The translations under genes were made by a program, and so were the position numbers. A DNA stretch of 64,000 nt from Adineta vaga (taxonomy: Eukaryota > Rotifera), in the NCBI GenBank assembly GCA_021613535.1, contig CP075494.1:11284001-11348000 (forward strand), in the 5' to 3' direction. The notes under the pieces are model-generated. The model had not been told where the DNA came from, ran no database searches, and saw only the letters and a list, made by a program, of their open reading frames with translations. This document shows positions 49,400 through 64,000 of the stretch, in pieces. Numbering within the stretch: position 1 is the stretch's first letter; each line of letters opens with the position of its first letter.

Positions 49400-52144
49400 A
49401 TGTTTTATTATTTATTGCTTTTGTGTACATTAATAAACTCGATATTAAGCCAGCAGAATTCATGTTTTTTCTTAAATAATAAATTAAATAAATATAATAT
49501 TAATCTACCTAATCTTCAAACAACCAATCAACCTGCTATTCATTTATGTCAAAATTTAAATTCAAATCATTGTTGTCCACAAATCTATGAAGATCGTTTA
49601 CAAAATGCAACAGCTCTGGAACTTTATCGTCTATTTGAATTATCCACAATCAATCTTTACGAACCATTACTTCGTTTAACTAAAGATTTAAATAGTTCGT
49701 TGTTTTCTTTTCTCCATATAAAATCACCAAAATTCTCTTTTTTATAGATACATTCATTACATTAATCAATTATTCTCGTAATGAAACTCATCTTGTTCTA
49801 CAACGTGGTTACAATACTCTGTATCAATCTTATCAATATTCGATAGATAAATTTTTTAATCATCTTTTAACTTTAACATCTCGAACATATTCTCATGAAT
49901 TGAAAACTTATGTTGAAGATTTATTTCGAAATATTTTACATATATCATTAACATTGAATGATAATAAACAAATTTCAGCAACATATTTTTCATGTCTATG
50001 GAAAAATCAACCATTTGGTAATCATCCAAATCTCTTCGAAAAACAATTAGAAACCAATCTTGGTAAATTATTTCAATTAAATGATTTGTTCAAATTAAGT
50101 CATGAACTTGTTCAAGTTTTATCAACGGTAAGTGTTTGAATGATAAATCTTCGTGAGAATATACATGCATATTGAAATACTAGTCAAGCATATAATCAGC
50201 ATGAACGTTTCTATGATGTAATGACTTGTCCGTATCATATGAAACGTTTTATATGTCTATTATTTAAATATTCATTCACAGCTTCATTCGATACAGTTTC
50301 ACTAAAGAATAAATGTAAACATTTGTTTTAAAACGAAAAGAAACAAATCGCTATTGAAAGTGTCGCTTTCACACATTTTTACTTGCTTTATAGAGTGTTA
50401 CAACGGATTATCATTGCATTGATTCATATATACAATTATCTTATTGTAATCTGTGTCAAAGTCGAAATGAATTACCATGTTTATCAAATTGTATAAATAC
50501 TATTGAAAGTTGCCTAGTAAATTTAACCTTAATCGATGATGTATGGAAAGATTTCATAGGTAAAATTTAAATTGAACATTTCGAAAATTGTATTATAAGA
50601 TTTTTGTTTTATTCTAGATGCAATTGAGAATGTTGATTATTTTAATAATATCGAAAAAGTTTTATCATCAATTGGTTTATCTATATCAGATGCTGTGATG
50701 ACATTTTTCAATTCAGGCGGAGTACAAAACAAGGACGTATGTACATTGACAGATAGGAGAACGGTTGATTATAATTATCTTCATATATAGATCGTAGATC
50801 AATGTGGACATATACGTGTACGACGACAAACACTTTCTATCGATCAAAAATCTGATGATGAATATGGCAAAGCCATATCATTATCTTTGTTAGATCGACA
50901 ACTAAAACATATGAGCCGATCGTTACATATATATCGTCCATTTTGGATGAAATTTCCTGAACAAATATGTAAATCAACAGGTATATCTGCACCGAATGGA
51001 ACTACATGTTGGACAGGTAATTCAATTTCACCAGATGGAAGGTAAGAGAAAGAATCAATTTAAAAAAACGAACAATATATCGTTTATATTCGTATAGATC
51101 TTCTGTTCGTGTACAATATGATAAACCATTAAATTTAAAATTACAATGGATATTAAAAGAAATGAAAGAGAAATCTTCTATAATTGGAAATATACGTCGA
51201 ACTACGCCAGGTTTGTTTGAAGAAAAAAAAAGTACAGACACTTTTCCGCAGGTCACAATGACTATTCTACCGCACGTAATTGGAACTATTACTTCGAGTG
51301 TTTTAATTTGAATCAATCAATTGTATATGTATTATTAAATACTCTTAGTTTGAACTTTTATGTTTTCTTTAGCTTATTCATATTCATGTTCAATAGACAT
51401 TGAAACCATAAAGATAGACTATGGGGATTCGTATTATAGAATATAAAGGAAGAGTGTTCTATTTAATAAGACTTCACATACATACCAACAGTTATGAGCT
51501 CCTTTTTTTAATTGAAAAATGGACTTGCATTTTGTTTTCTTTCTCTATTAGCACTCAATGTCAACCCAATAACAGTTTCATCATTAGTTAATAATGGAAA
51601 AATGAATTTAATGATGCAAAATTTCAATGAAACATTAAAAACTGCGGATCTTGATGATTATCCAAATGATAATGAATTTGATTATTCGGATTATGCTTAC
51701 GAAGATTCATCAGATGGAACAACCACTACTTCAACATCATCTACAAGGATTAGTACTACAAGAACAACCACTACCACCACCACTACTCATCGAACAACAA
51801 CAGCAATTTCAATAGATGATGGTAGTGATAAATCTAATGAAGATACAAAAGGTGCTTATTATGATTATGGTGATAATGATTTGTATACGGATGAAGAAAT
51901 TGACGAAACATCGACAGATGAAGAACCTGTTCTAATTACAACAACGCGACGAATAATAACAACAAATAATTGGAAAGATCGAATACCATTTTATCATCGT
52001 CGACCAGCCGTTATATGGAATGTTAATGTAAATGATAATGATGATGAACAAAAATCAGGAAAATATGAACAGCGATATAACAGTGCTTCTTCTCTTCATT
52101 ATTCTTTTCTCATCCTAATAACAATGTTTATCTCTCGAGTCTGA
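49400..52144 (+). CDS. Glypican (GPI-anchored heparan sulfate proteoglycan core)
   Basis: Seven exons: 49400-49694, 49748-50127, 50394-50559, 50618-50736, 50791-51041, 51098-51210 and 51552-52144, giving about 638 aa. Glypicans sit on the cell surface and shape Wnt, Hedgehog and BMP signalling. A signal peptide is followed by the Cys-rich globular domain: NHCCPQIYEDRL, YFSCLWKNQPFG, QLSYCNLCQ, NCINTIESCLVN, then VDQCGHIRVRRQ and the CWTG motif. The C-terminus has an acidic Tyr/Thr-rich stem with one acid-flanked Ser-Gly (DDEQKSGKY) as candidate glycan site and a hydrophobic GPI signal (SSLHYSFLILITMFIS). The sixth donor is uncertain: 51210 (GTTTGT) or 51231 (GTACAG) both keep frame. The 266-nt intron 2 also contains an open frame, which phase excludes as an exon. 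Confidence 0.85.
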
Positions 52145-55048
52145 CGTAATATTCGACCCGTTGTTTTTCTTTCTCTATTTTTGTATATCTTTGAAACAAA
52201 AAAAAATTGTATCGTGTTTATTATGATTACATGACTGATATTCATACAGTATGACAAAGAATATAATCATACTCATCAATCATAAATCGATATATATATA
52301 TATATATAATATAAATACATCTGAGCAAGTTTATTTGATTGTATGATGTCATCTGTAGAGATGAGCAATTTGAAACATTATCATTTGATGAGGAGAAAAG
52401 AAGGCGTAAGTGAAAGATATGACAAAAAGAAAGTTTAAATGATTAGTGTCTGGATTAGAAATTATATAGTTAAAAAAGAGAAAACTGTCGTTTTATGCGC
52501 ACGAGTCGGTGCAAAAAAATACTGTTCAAGAAAAACGTCCTTATTTTGAATGGATTTTAATTGTTAAAATTTGACACGATAAAAGAATCACATTTACTAA
52601 GCAAAACAAATAAATAAATACGGGTCTTCAAATCTACATGCTCTGCTATAAAACCATATAAAACAAAAGTTGTATACGATGGTTTTATAGATATCATATA
52701 TATATATATAATTCATCTTCAAGATCATAAACATATTTAACATTGAAGGACATTTTGCAATATATTTTTGTAATCAAAATGAAAGTACTTTTTTCTTATT
52801 ATTCTTTGCCGAGAATATTTCCTACTTTTAACTATAATTTGTTCTATTTTTACATATATGTTCTCCTGTAAAATCGAACTCCTATTTCTATACATTGATT
52901 GTCATCTGAACAAACATGAAGAAACAGTTCCGAACTAAGGCGTGAGATACTGACATTGCAAAAAGGTAATGTACCGTAATTGACAAGAGTCAGGCAATAA
53001 TGTAAAAAGATTATCTCTATATATAGCTTGAAGTATTCTCAAAGTTATAAAAGAACTTTTGATGAATATTATAAGAAGGATTGAATTTTCCTGCAGCGAT
53101 GTTAATACTAGTCGAGTAAAAAATAGGTCAAGGTTAAAAGAAAAATTCTCCCTTAGCTCAACTAGTAACTAGCGGCCTCTAACAAATGAAAAGGTTTCAT
53201 TAAATTTTCAAATGAATAAAAATATATAAAAATTGATTTGAAAGAATTTGTTATTGTTAATTTTGATGTAAAAATCTAATTGGTATTCATTTATTTTAAT
53301 CATCAATCGAGTCTGTTACTATGGTGAAGTTCGCATCCATCAATTCTTCTTCGTCTTCTTCATCTTCATCTTATCGGTGTTTTTTTTTGTATTTCTTTGT
53401 CTTACAATTCTTTACTACTGGCTCGTACACATTGATTGCGTGAGAAGAACTCCTTCTCTCTCCCTCTCGTTTTCTTCATTCTTTTTATCCTCTACTTTTC
53501 TTTTTTTTTCTTCTCTCATTGGATTTTACTCGCATTTTGTTTCGTCTGATTTCTACTTCAGACATTTTCAGATGAGAAGACAATTCACAGGTATCTTTTC
53601 CAATTGAAAACTTTCTTGTTACTTTCTTTTAGATTCATGTAAATTCTTTTTATGTTACACACAGACATCAATAAGATTGGATGTGTGTAGATTATTTTTG
53701 AAAGACAAGCAAAAATATGCGTTCTGGCATTGTGCCCATGTTTTCCCATGACGAAAAAATCAGTGTAAGTTTAAGTTTTGATTTCTTTTAAATCGCCTTT
53801 TTTTCGACTGATTATTCACCTCGAGTTTTTATCTCAATATGATAATCGCTTTCCTCTCCAAAGAAACAAAAGAAGTGTGAACTTTTGGCTTGAAGAGGTG
53901 AGCATATGTGTAAACGAAATTCGAGATATTTGTGTTTATATACGTAATGATGTGGTAATGGTATTGGCGATGGCGGTTTTGCTTTCTCCTTCTTTCTACC
54001 AACACTCCATTCAAGTGGCCATCACTAAGCGGAGAAACGAAATTTCTTCTTCTTTTTTTTTTTTCGATTTCGAACTACACATTTAGGTCTTCTTTGTGCT
54101 CGCGCATACATATAGATGTAACTAGTTGATGAGATGACGTAAAAATTCTTCTTGGGAAAATGAGAAAGAAGGTTTCGTTCAAGATTGAGCACGCACGAAC
54201 AAGCTAACTCTATAGTGTTGGCGTGACTACAGCGATCGTACAGAACAAAAGAAAAAGAAAAGACCCACATCACAACTCAGTTCTTTTTTTATGACTTGTT
54301 CTTCATTTAACGATCATATTTCAATGGTCAACGCATATATGAGTATGTGCATACATATGTATATAAAGCAATAATGATTATCAGGACGTGAGATTTCTTT
54401 TTTTTCTTCTCCTTCTTCTTCTTCTTCTTCTTCTTAAACTTGTAAGCAGAGAAAGAATTCTCATCTCTTCTTACACATAGTATATACATGCCGTAAGGTT
54501 TGTCGAGTATCAATTATTCAAAACTTACACGTTATACAATGCAAATTTTTTGTATTGAATAACGAATAGAAGTAGAAGAAGTAAAGAATTCAATTAAAAT
54601 AAACCATTCTTACAAATAACAAATCTTGTCAACAAAAACCATTGATTGAACAAGATGTAGAAACGATCAGATTTAAAGACAAGAGAATTGCTTTGATTAC
54701 TTGAAAATTTCGTTATTTTAACAAAACTATTTACAAGGTTATGAAGTAAGGTACTTTAAATCCTATTTGTAGATGAAGAATCGATGCAGCTGTTGAACAT
54801 CGGATGAAATTTCAAGGTTATATTTGTTGAGCATGTTTTTCGTTCACGCTTAATGTGTAAAGTTCAGTATCGAAGGTTTCTAATTCTTTCATTTGATAGA
54901 TTGACCTCGACACCTGTAAATTAAAATTTGTCATAAAACCGTATTAAGTTTGATGCTTTTATAAGTTTTCACGTTTGATTATCTTCGTAAACTAAACTTG
55001 TTGATTTTTATCAATGTATAAAGAACAAGTCAAGTCATTCGTCATCTA
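52145..55048. other. Intergenic, 2.9 kb, simple-sequence rich
   Basis: No gene is supported. It includes an (AT)n run near 52290-52309, a pyrimidine-rich stretch at about 53340-53560 and a TTC-repeat tract at about 54404-54435. Open frames here are low-complexity shadows. Confidence 0.45.
54404..54435. repeat. TTC trinucleotide tract
   Basis: A run of CTT/TTC units interrupted once by CC, read directly; of the type that can form triplex DNA. Confidence 0.7.
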
Positions 55049-58000
55049 ATGTCTTCTGCTTCAACGATTGAGTCGTTTGAACAGGATATAAGATTTAAAA
55101 TGTAGAAGGAAATCATCTTTTCTTTTCTGATGGATGAATTCAACTGAATAGCAAAGTCAACTCTATGAATGTCATTATTTTAGCACTATGATGTATCTCA
55201 TATACTTGGGAAAGGTGGTTTTGCTACTGTACATGCTGCACGACGGAAGTCAGATGATCTTCTTGTTGCCTGTAAGATGGTAAGATATACGTTTTCTTTT
55301 CTTTTTCAAAACAAATCGATTAACATAAATTCATTGAAGATCGATCGAAAAAAACTTGAACAAGAAAATGGTCATTATTTTCCATCGTATCCAACTCATC
55401 GTCATCCTATACCAAGTTCGCGTTCGACATCCATGCTCGATCGATTAAATGCTGAAATAACTATTCATCATCAAGTTAAACATCCGAACATAGTCGAATT
55501 ATTGAATTGTTTTTGTGATGATAAATATGTTTATTTAATTCTCGAATTATGTTCGAATGGTGATCTTGAACATTATCTTCAAGAGAAGAAAACTTTAAGT
55601 GAACATGAAAGTATGAAATAGAATGAAAAAAAACGAAATAATTTCTTCTTTATATATGATTAGCTCGAAATATCTGTAAGCAAGTGGTCGAAGGTATGGT
55701 CTATTTACATAGTCATGGAATTATTCATCGAGATATCAAATTATCTAATTTACTTTTAACTGATACATTCGATGTTGTAAGTGAAAAAAAACAAATTTAA
55801 AAAGAAAAAGACAGAAATGTAAGAACGTATTTTGTAGAAAATTGCCGATTTTGGTCTTGCAAAAAAATTACCATTAACACGTGAACAAACGAATGAAACC
55901 ATGTGTGGAACACCAAATTATATATCACCGTAATAGACAATTTATTATCAATTCTTTTCCTCATCTCTTCATATTCTTATAGAGAAATAGCCAGTCGACA
56001 TCCTCATAGTTTTGCAACTGATGTATGGTCATTAGGAATTCTTATTGTTACATTATTAATAGGACGTCCACCATTCGATACAGATAGTATGTATTGTTTA
56101 TTCCTATGAAATTATTCTAGTGTATTTACTTTTTTTTTCTATTTAAGCTGTTCATGAAACATTAAGTAAAGTAACACAAGAGAAATATGAATTACCAACG
56201 ACATTCAGTGAAGAAGCTCAAGATCTTGTTAATAGTATACTAAGAAAACGACCAGAAGATCGTCCAACACTCATAGGTTAGTTTGAATATATTCAAAAAT
56301 ATAAAATTTCAATGATTTTATCTTAGAAATTCGAGATCATCCATTCTTCTCTAAAGATTATTCACGCTCATCTCATTCGTATAACGATTCGAATAGCTAT
56401 CAAAAGTTATCTTCGGTAGGATCACATCAATTCAAATATATTAACGTTTATATTGTTGTAGTTGGGTCCAAATGCATCTGTTGATAGTGGATTAGGAGTA
56501 TCTATGGGACGACAACGATCCGTATTGAACAGTACATCGACAACGAATGGTAATTATGCTGCCCATCATTATTCGTAAGTTGATAAAACCATATATGTAT
56601 TCTTTTGAAAAGAATATATTGAGAAGAAAGTAAAACGCGTTTGTTTTCGTTTAGATCCGATCCTGTCACTTCTCCAACATCATCTCATCATCCTGCACCA
56701 ATTTATATGAATCATATTACACGTTCGAAAACTCCACATGAAGTTTTTGTATATCCCGTTTCAACTTCTACACCAGCTCAACAACAACAGCAACAACAAC
56801 AACCAATTCATGCTCGACAAAGGTACTTTTCTTCTTCGATATCATTCTCTTTTTAATTTCGATTGTTTTCAGTCCATCATTTAATGCCCATTCAAATCTA
56901 AACGATTGGCTTAGTAATGGATCACATAGTGTCAATGATCCACGTCCCGATAGTGCAACATCATCTGTATTATCTCGAGATAGTGGTGTGGCTCGATCAG
57001 ATCCAAAATCATCACGTGATTTTAGTGCAAAATCTGAAACAAGTTCTAAAGCGTCTCATACAAATAATAGTAAGTATTTATGTGATTTTTCTCTCTTTTA
57101 GCATGAATAGAATTAGAAGAGAGTTATCAGTTTTCTGACCACTCATTTTTTTAATTAACTGTAGTGCGTAATGGATTACCATCCTTATCATCATCAAACA
57201 CAATTCAACGTTTATTGCAACAGCAACAACATCATCCTTCTCAACAAATGTCGTCCAATTTCGATTCAAATACTGAACAGATTCGTGAAAAACTCCAACC
57301 ATTGAATACTCAACGATTGAAAATGCTTCGCCAAGCAACAAAATCATTCATTGTAAGTTAAGAAAATATTGATTTTCGTCTATTGTCAAACTGATTTAGA
57401 TGAGTATTATGGAAAATGGTGAAGTTGTACTTGAAACAATGAGAACCAAAGGTACAAAACGACGTATTGTTGATGTATTTCGTGTATCAAATGATGGCTT
57501 ACGTATCATAACTTATACGCCAAACAGTCGTCATGGTTCACCTATTGGTGATCATCCTCCACCAATACCACGTGATAAAAATGCTTATCAAGAATATGAA
57601 TTCAATCAGTTACCATCTGAGTATTGGAAAAAATATCTCTATGCACACAAGTACGTCTTCATTCATCTGAATCTTCTCATTTTTCTTCTTCTCTTGTTTT
57701 ATAGATTCGTCACTTTAGTTCGTTCACGAATGGCAAAAATTATTCTCTATACACCTGAAGCAAAATGTTCGTTGATGGAAACAGGTGTAGATTTTGAAGC
57801 AGTATTTCTTTGTGGAGTGAAAATCTCTATCTATCGAGAAAATTTCAAATATGATGATCCATTAAAGATTAAAATTATCAATAATATTGATAAATCTGAG
57901 TCTTTATTGGATTTTGATCGTGTTGCTACTCCAAACATCTCAGCCGTCGAACATTTCAGTCCTGAAATACGACAAATGCTTGATAGTGCACTTACAGTAT

Positions 58001-59017
58001 GTTGAAAAGAATCTTTGTTCTGGAAGAAAACTAAAACTTCGTTGATTTGTTTAGTTTTATTCATTTTGTTTATCAAAAGATCAAATTCTCGAGGAAAATC
58101 AACGACAATTTCCGTCCATTCAAACTTTTCCCGTTCAATTTGGAAAAAAACATGCTCAACAACCTGATCACAATCGACCAGGTAAGCTTCATTTTAAACT
58201 TACCATGAGACAAATCTCTATAATATATATATATCTTTTTCTTCTAATCATAGGTTCTGCTTGCTCAATTGGTCGTTCTCTTTCTCAACAATTCGGTGGT
58301 TCATCATCTACCGTTAATGAATTATGTATTGCACCATCGACATCAGTTGGTACACCATTATCAATGACATCTAATCGACGTATATTTGCATCTGATACCG
58401 ATGTTCGAGGAACTAAAAACTCTCTATCTACAGCTGCAAGTCCTATGTCTTCATCAACAAGTATTGCAAATAGTAATGTGCATCATTCAACTTCATCATC
58501 AACATTACGTACAGCTGGTTATCATCATCAACATCAAGTTTCTTATACTCCTCAAGCTACAACATCATCTCGTCCACTTTCTGTTCATCCTCAACAGATA
58601 ACTTCTCCATCCTATATGCCCGAGCATATGTCAACACGTCAAACAACAGCACCACCACCACCATCGACAAATATTAATCATCATTATACATCATCTACAT
58701 CATTAAATTCAACGGCTAGTGGTGGAACAATCACAAATACAAATAATCCAACAATGCTGTCTACAAATGGTTTAGCAATTAAATCAATTAATTCATTATT
58801 AAAAGGTACTTATCGTGTGACATTTAGCGATAATAGTGCGATGATTCTTCGAGCCGATTGTACGGATGGACAGATGTTTATTGATACACAAGGTAAACAT
58901 TATTTATTTGATCGACGACAACAACATCAATCGGAAGCAATTCAAGAGCGCTTAGCACTCATGCAACAAGATCATTCTACCGATGTAGAATATCCTACCT
59001 CACAGCAACAGCAGTGA
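55049..59017 (+). CDS. PLK4: Polo-like kinase 4 (SAK), centriole duplication kinase
   Basis: Sixteen exons: 55049-55084, 55184-55279, 55340-55610, 55664-55776, 55838-55929, 55983-56086, 56148-56276, 56327-56415, 56462-56574, 56655-56822, 56873-57069, 57165-57352, 57400-57650, 57705-57996, 58055-58181 and 58254-59017, giving about 1009 aa. PLK4 starts centriole and basal-body assembly. The kinase domain is complete: GKGGFATV, Lys in [43 protein letters not shown]. The cryptic polo box follows ([52 protein letters not shown]), and a C-terminal polo box 3 is at about residues 925-985. Two DSG sites ([16 protein letters not shown]) may act as phosphodegrons. Exon 1 is required by homology (IESFEQ before HYDVSHILG), but its donor reads GA rather than GT. 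Confidence 0.9.
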
Positions 59018-59606
59018 ACTATTTTGACTGACATTTTTGTTTGTTTCTTTTCTTTCGTTTTGCTAAAAAGCAAAAATGTTATTATATTTTTTCTTCTCCT
59101 CTGAATTTATACACTCTCTTAATAATAACAAAATGTTTTCATTATTATTATTGTTCTTATTCTCTGAATACACATGCGCAGACCTATATGCAACGCGATT
59201 GAAATTTCTCTGAATATCACATGTATTTTTTGAGCACTTTTTGCGATATACATATGTATGTGTGAACTTGAGCTAGAATAGAACATTGTTTGCGTTTTCT
59301 TCTTACAATTTCTTGCTGAGTGTAGGATTTTTTCTATATTTTGTTTTTCTTTTATTATTATTTGGGTTTGTTCTCATTCGCTGTATTTTTGTCGGCTTTT
59401 CTTCCAAGAAAACAAAAAAAACAACAACAGAATTTATACACTATTACATATATTTCGATCATAATTTAACATATGGTAGACTGTTTTAGCCAGAAATGGC
59501 ATAGAATTTCAAGTAAAAAAAGATATAAACGAAAACTTATCGATTTTTATTTTAAGAAAACTAAGCAAAACCATTATAAAATGAAATCTAGAGAACTAAA
59601 TTTTCT
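59018..59606. other. Convergent 3' spacer between PLK4 and ALDH
   Basis: T-rich sequence holding the 3' ends of two convergent genes. No further gene seen. Confidence 0.4.
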
Positions 59607-61819
<2,213 letters not shown>

Positions 61820-62205
61820 TGTAAAACACAATGATGTTGATGTTATAACCAGGTGCATCGAAAGATTTTTCTTGACATTTTATTTTGTTATTTATTCTAT
61901 GTTCTTATATTTTTTGTTTTCATTCGGTGCAAAATACCAAACAGTGATTGGTTTTCTCATGTAAAGTATAAAAACCGATCATGCTTGAATTATTTCACTG
62001 ATATATTTTGATCCATTGCAATCTCAATGACTTTTCAAATTTCATTTGATATAAATTAAATCAGAGAGCTGCGTGCATCTTCAGTTTTTTATACGAAAGA
62101 AAAGTCTTTCAATGAGAAATGTTTTATCATTAACAATGTATTATATTGTTTGTTTCTTTATTTTGTTCAAAACTAACAACTAAGAAGATGGAGAAATGAC
62201 TTCGA
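61820..62205. other. Spacer, no gene seen
   Basis: 5' flank of ALDH and 3' flank of the epimerase gene. AT-rich, nothing recognised. Confidence 0.4.
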
Positions 62206-63375
62206 TTATTCTTTATCAATAACATTTAAAACTTCATAACAAGCACCCATTGTATGATAATCTGTTTTTCCTGCTGGTGATTTTTCATCGGAATACTTCT
62301 CATTTGTTCGTGTTAAAATTCGATACCAAGCACCATATTTATGATCAACAAAATATTTCCAACTATATTGCCAAATTTTATCATACCATTGCCAATATTT
62401 GTCATCCTTTAATTTATCTGCAAGAAGTGCAGCTGTTGCAAAACTTTCTGCTTGTACCCAAAAATATTTATCACCATCATATAGATTTCCTTCAGTATCG
62501 TAACCATAAACTAAACCACCATTGATTTCATCCCAACCATACTTCATTGCACGATCAAATAATCGAACAGCACGTTCAACATGCCATGGTTGAGGATCAT
62601 GCCGATCAAGTATTAATAGAAGTTTTGCCCATTCAGCTTGATGACCAGTTTGAATTCCCCATGGACGAAATATATTGGTTCGAACATCTTTATTATATTC
62701 AAAATTTGGTGTCCAATCCAGATTGAAATGTTCGAAGACTTGATAATGTAATTCTTTTGAACTAGCTGTCATATTTTCAGCTAAAGTTTTTGCTCTTTCT
62801 AAATAAAGTGCATCCTTCGTGGCTTCATATGCAGCTAGCATTGCTTCACATGAATGCATATTATCATTTTGACCGCGATAATCATTTAATTTCCAATCAC
62901 CTGTTGCTTCACTTGCATATAAACCTTTATCTTTTAACCAAAAATGTTCTTCCATAACATTATATGTTTCACGAATCCATTCTCGAGCTTCTTCAATACC
63001 AACACGTAATGCACATGCATATGCTAAGACAACAAAAGCTAAACCATAACAATGATTCGTATCATCACTAACTTCTCCATCATAAATAACCCAAGCATAA
63101 CCACCAGTTTGAGGATTACGATGAACTTTACGAAGATGTTCTATACCATGACGTGTACGTTGAAGATAATCAGCTGTACCAAAATTAATATAAGCCATTG
63201 CATAATTATAGATAAAACGTGTTGATGATACTAAATGACGTGTGTGGGGATCATACACGGTTCCATCATCTTTATAGAATTGATAAAAGCCACCTTTGGA
63301 ATCAACAGATTGATCATAGAAATTCAATGTGCGTTGAACATGAGCTAATAAAAATGAACGACTATGAAAATTCAT
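62206..63375 (-). CDS. AGE-superfamily sugar epimerase/isomerase, intronless
   Basis: A single exon of 389 aa. The N-acylglucosamine 2-epimerase (AGE) superfamily folds as an (alpha/alpha)6 barrel and interconverts sugars such as mannose/fructose or epimerises at C2. Family features: SSTRFIYNYAMAYINFG, DDTNHCYGLAFVVLAYA, GQNDNMHSCEAMLAAYEAT, RPWGIQTGHQAEWAKLLLIL (conserved His and Glu of the barrel core), YFWVQAESFATAALL and a C-terminal GAWYRIL block with TMGACYEVL. No signal peptide is seen, so cytosolic. It resembles bacterial mannose-isomerase/YihS-like members more than animal renin-binding protein, in my reading. Lack of introns beside a 14-exon gene suggests acquisition from bacteria. 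Exact reaction unknown. Confidence 0.88.
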   Translation of the reverse strand: MNFHSRSFLLAHVQRTLNFYDQSVDSKGGFYQFYKDDGTVYDPHTRHLVSSTRFIYNYAMAYINFGTADYLQRTRHGIEHLRKVHRNPQTGGYAWVIYDGEVSDDTNHCYGLAFVVLAYACALRVGIEEAREWIRETYNVMEEHFWLKDKGLYASEATGDWKLNDYRGQNDNMHSCEAMLAAYEATKDALYLERAKTLAENMTASSKELHYQVFEHFNLDWTPNFEYNKDVRTNIFRPWGIQTGHQAEWAKLLLILDRHDPQPWHVERAVRLFDRAMKYGWDEINGGLVYGYDTEGNLYDGDKYFWVQAESFATAALLADKLKDDKYWQWYDKIWQYSWKYFVDHKYGAWYRILTRTNEKYSDEKSPAGKTDYHTMGACYEVLNVIDKE

Positions 63376-64000
63376 TTTCTTTGAGACGACGCTTTTCTAA
63401 AATGAAAATATTTCATTGCATACTATAGTAACCATATATTTATCTATCTGTGAGTTCAGTCAAAATTCATTTCATCAATTGTTAAATTTTACCATACAAA
63501 CAAATATATACGAAAACGTTGTTATGTTCATCAAGTCTCCCAGCATCCATTGTTATGAAATATATTGCTTTCTGCAATAGAATATTTTGATTAAAAAAAA
63601 CTCAAGAAATGCGCCTGTATCTATCCTTTTAACAATGTAACTTATAGAGCATAAATGTATGTCAGATAAGATAAAACAAGAAACGTGTAAAAATGACAAT
63701 CTTCATATACACATGCCAAAAAATTTCACCTGTTATCGACGTATCGAAACGTCTTCCTTTTAATTCGTTTTTAAACGTATTTAAAAATCTGAAACATTCC
63801 CTCGTTTTCTTCTTTCCTAGAGGCTGAAAGAAAGAAAAAAAGAAAGAAAGAAAAAAGAAAAGAAAAGAAAATGTCTACACTTTGAATACATACAGAAGTC
63901 AAAATAATCATCACGTGTATTGTCTGTCGACAGTGACGTCTTTCTTTCATACCATAGATTATCACTACTAAATAACCTATGGGAAATTTATTTCGAAAAC
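63376..64000. other. Upstream flank with GAAA repeat
   Basis: AT-rich 5' region of the epimerase gene. It includes a GAAA-type tract at about 63826-63870. No gene is seen to the window edge. Confidence 0.45.
63826..63870. repeat. GAAA microsatellite
   Basis: Imperfect run of GAAA/GAAAA units on the plus strand, read directly. Confidence 0.75.

Noticed and set aside
54025-54513. Minus-strand frames with poly-Lys
   Set aside because: Translations of poly-T and TTC tracts; not protein-like.

Overview
This is an AT-rich eukaryotic nuclear window. Its genes are split by many very short GT-AG introns, mostly 45-70 nt and down to about 32 nt. The contents are clearly metazoan: a tau/MAP2 repeat protein, glypican, neuronal calcium sensor, Meis homeobox, PLK4, polycystin-2-like channel, ATF7IP and an AA15 LPMO. 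Three features suggest a rotifer, most probably a bdelloid: intron compactness, several ATGs lying directly behind splice-acceptor-like sequence (as expected for spliced-leader trans-splicing), and an intronless bacterial-looking sugar epimerase among intron-rich genes. The species assignment is inference. Gene models were built by hand from splice sites with reading-frame continuity, and spliced lengths of the multi-exon models sum to whole codons.

Left part (1-25 kb): a partial terminal exon of unknown function; NSMCE4 (SMC5/6 complex); a decayed copy of a PIN/NYN-like zinc protein; a coiled-coil protein; ATF7IP (SETDB1 partner with SUMO-interacting motifs and FN3 domain); a secreted AA15 lytic polysaccharide monooxygenase; a tau/MAP2/MAP4 protein; the intact PIN/NYN-like zinc protein; a polycystin-2-like channel; a small C2H2 protein; and a large Gln-rich probable transcriptional regulator. 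Apart from the first exon and the decayed copy, all these lie on the minus strand.

Middle (26-41 kb): HTATIP2/TIP30 and GLE1 are head-to-tail on the plus strand only 85 bp apart, a candidate trans-spliced operon. Next come an F-box + LRR gene in which nine consecutive LRR exons are exactly 84 nt, a small secreted peptide precursor that may be a neuropeptide, a gene-poor 3 kb, a neuronal calcium sensor, an AGC-type pseudokinase and a Meis-class TALE homeobox gene.

Right part (41-64 kb): two tandem CoA-transferase genes flank an intronless rhodopsin-type GPCR. Their 3' 1.2 kb, introns included, is nearly identical while their 5' parts are diverged, which points to gene conversion. Glypican, PLK4, an ALDH1-type aldehyde dehydrogenase with a 10-nt micro-exon, and an intronless AGE-family epimerase/isomerase follow. 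No tRNA, rRNA, CRISPR array or intact transposon was recognised. The most unusual items are the PIN/NYN-zinc family with its dead copy, the modular LRR gene with a GT-to-GC donor at its end, the conversion tract, the apparent operon, the probable horizontally acquired epimerase, and several non-canonical splicing features.
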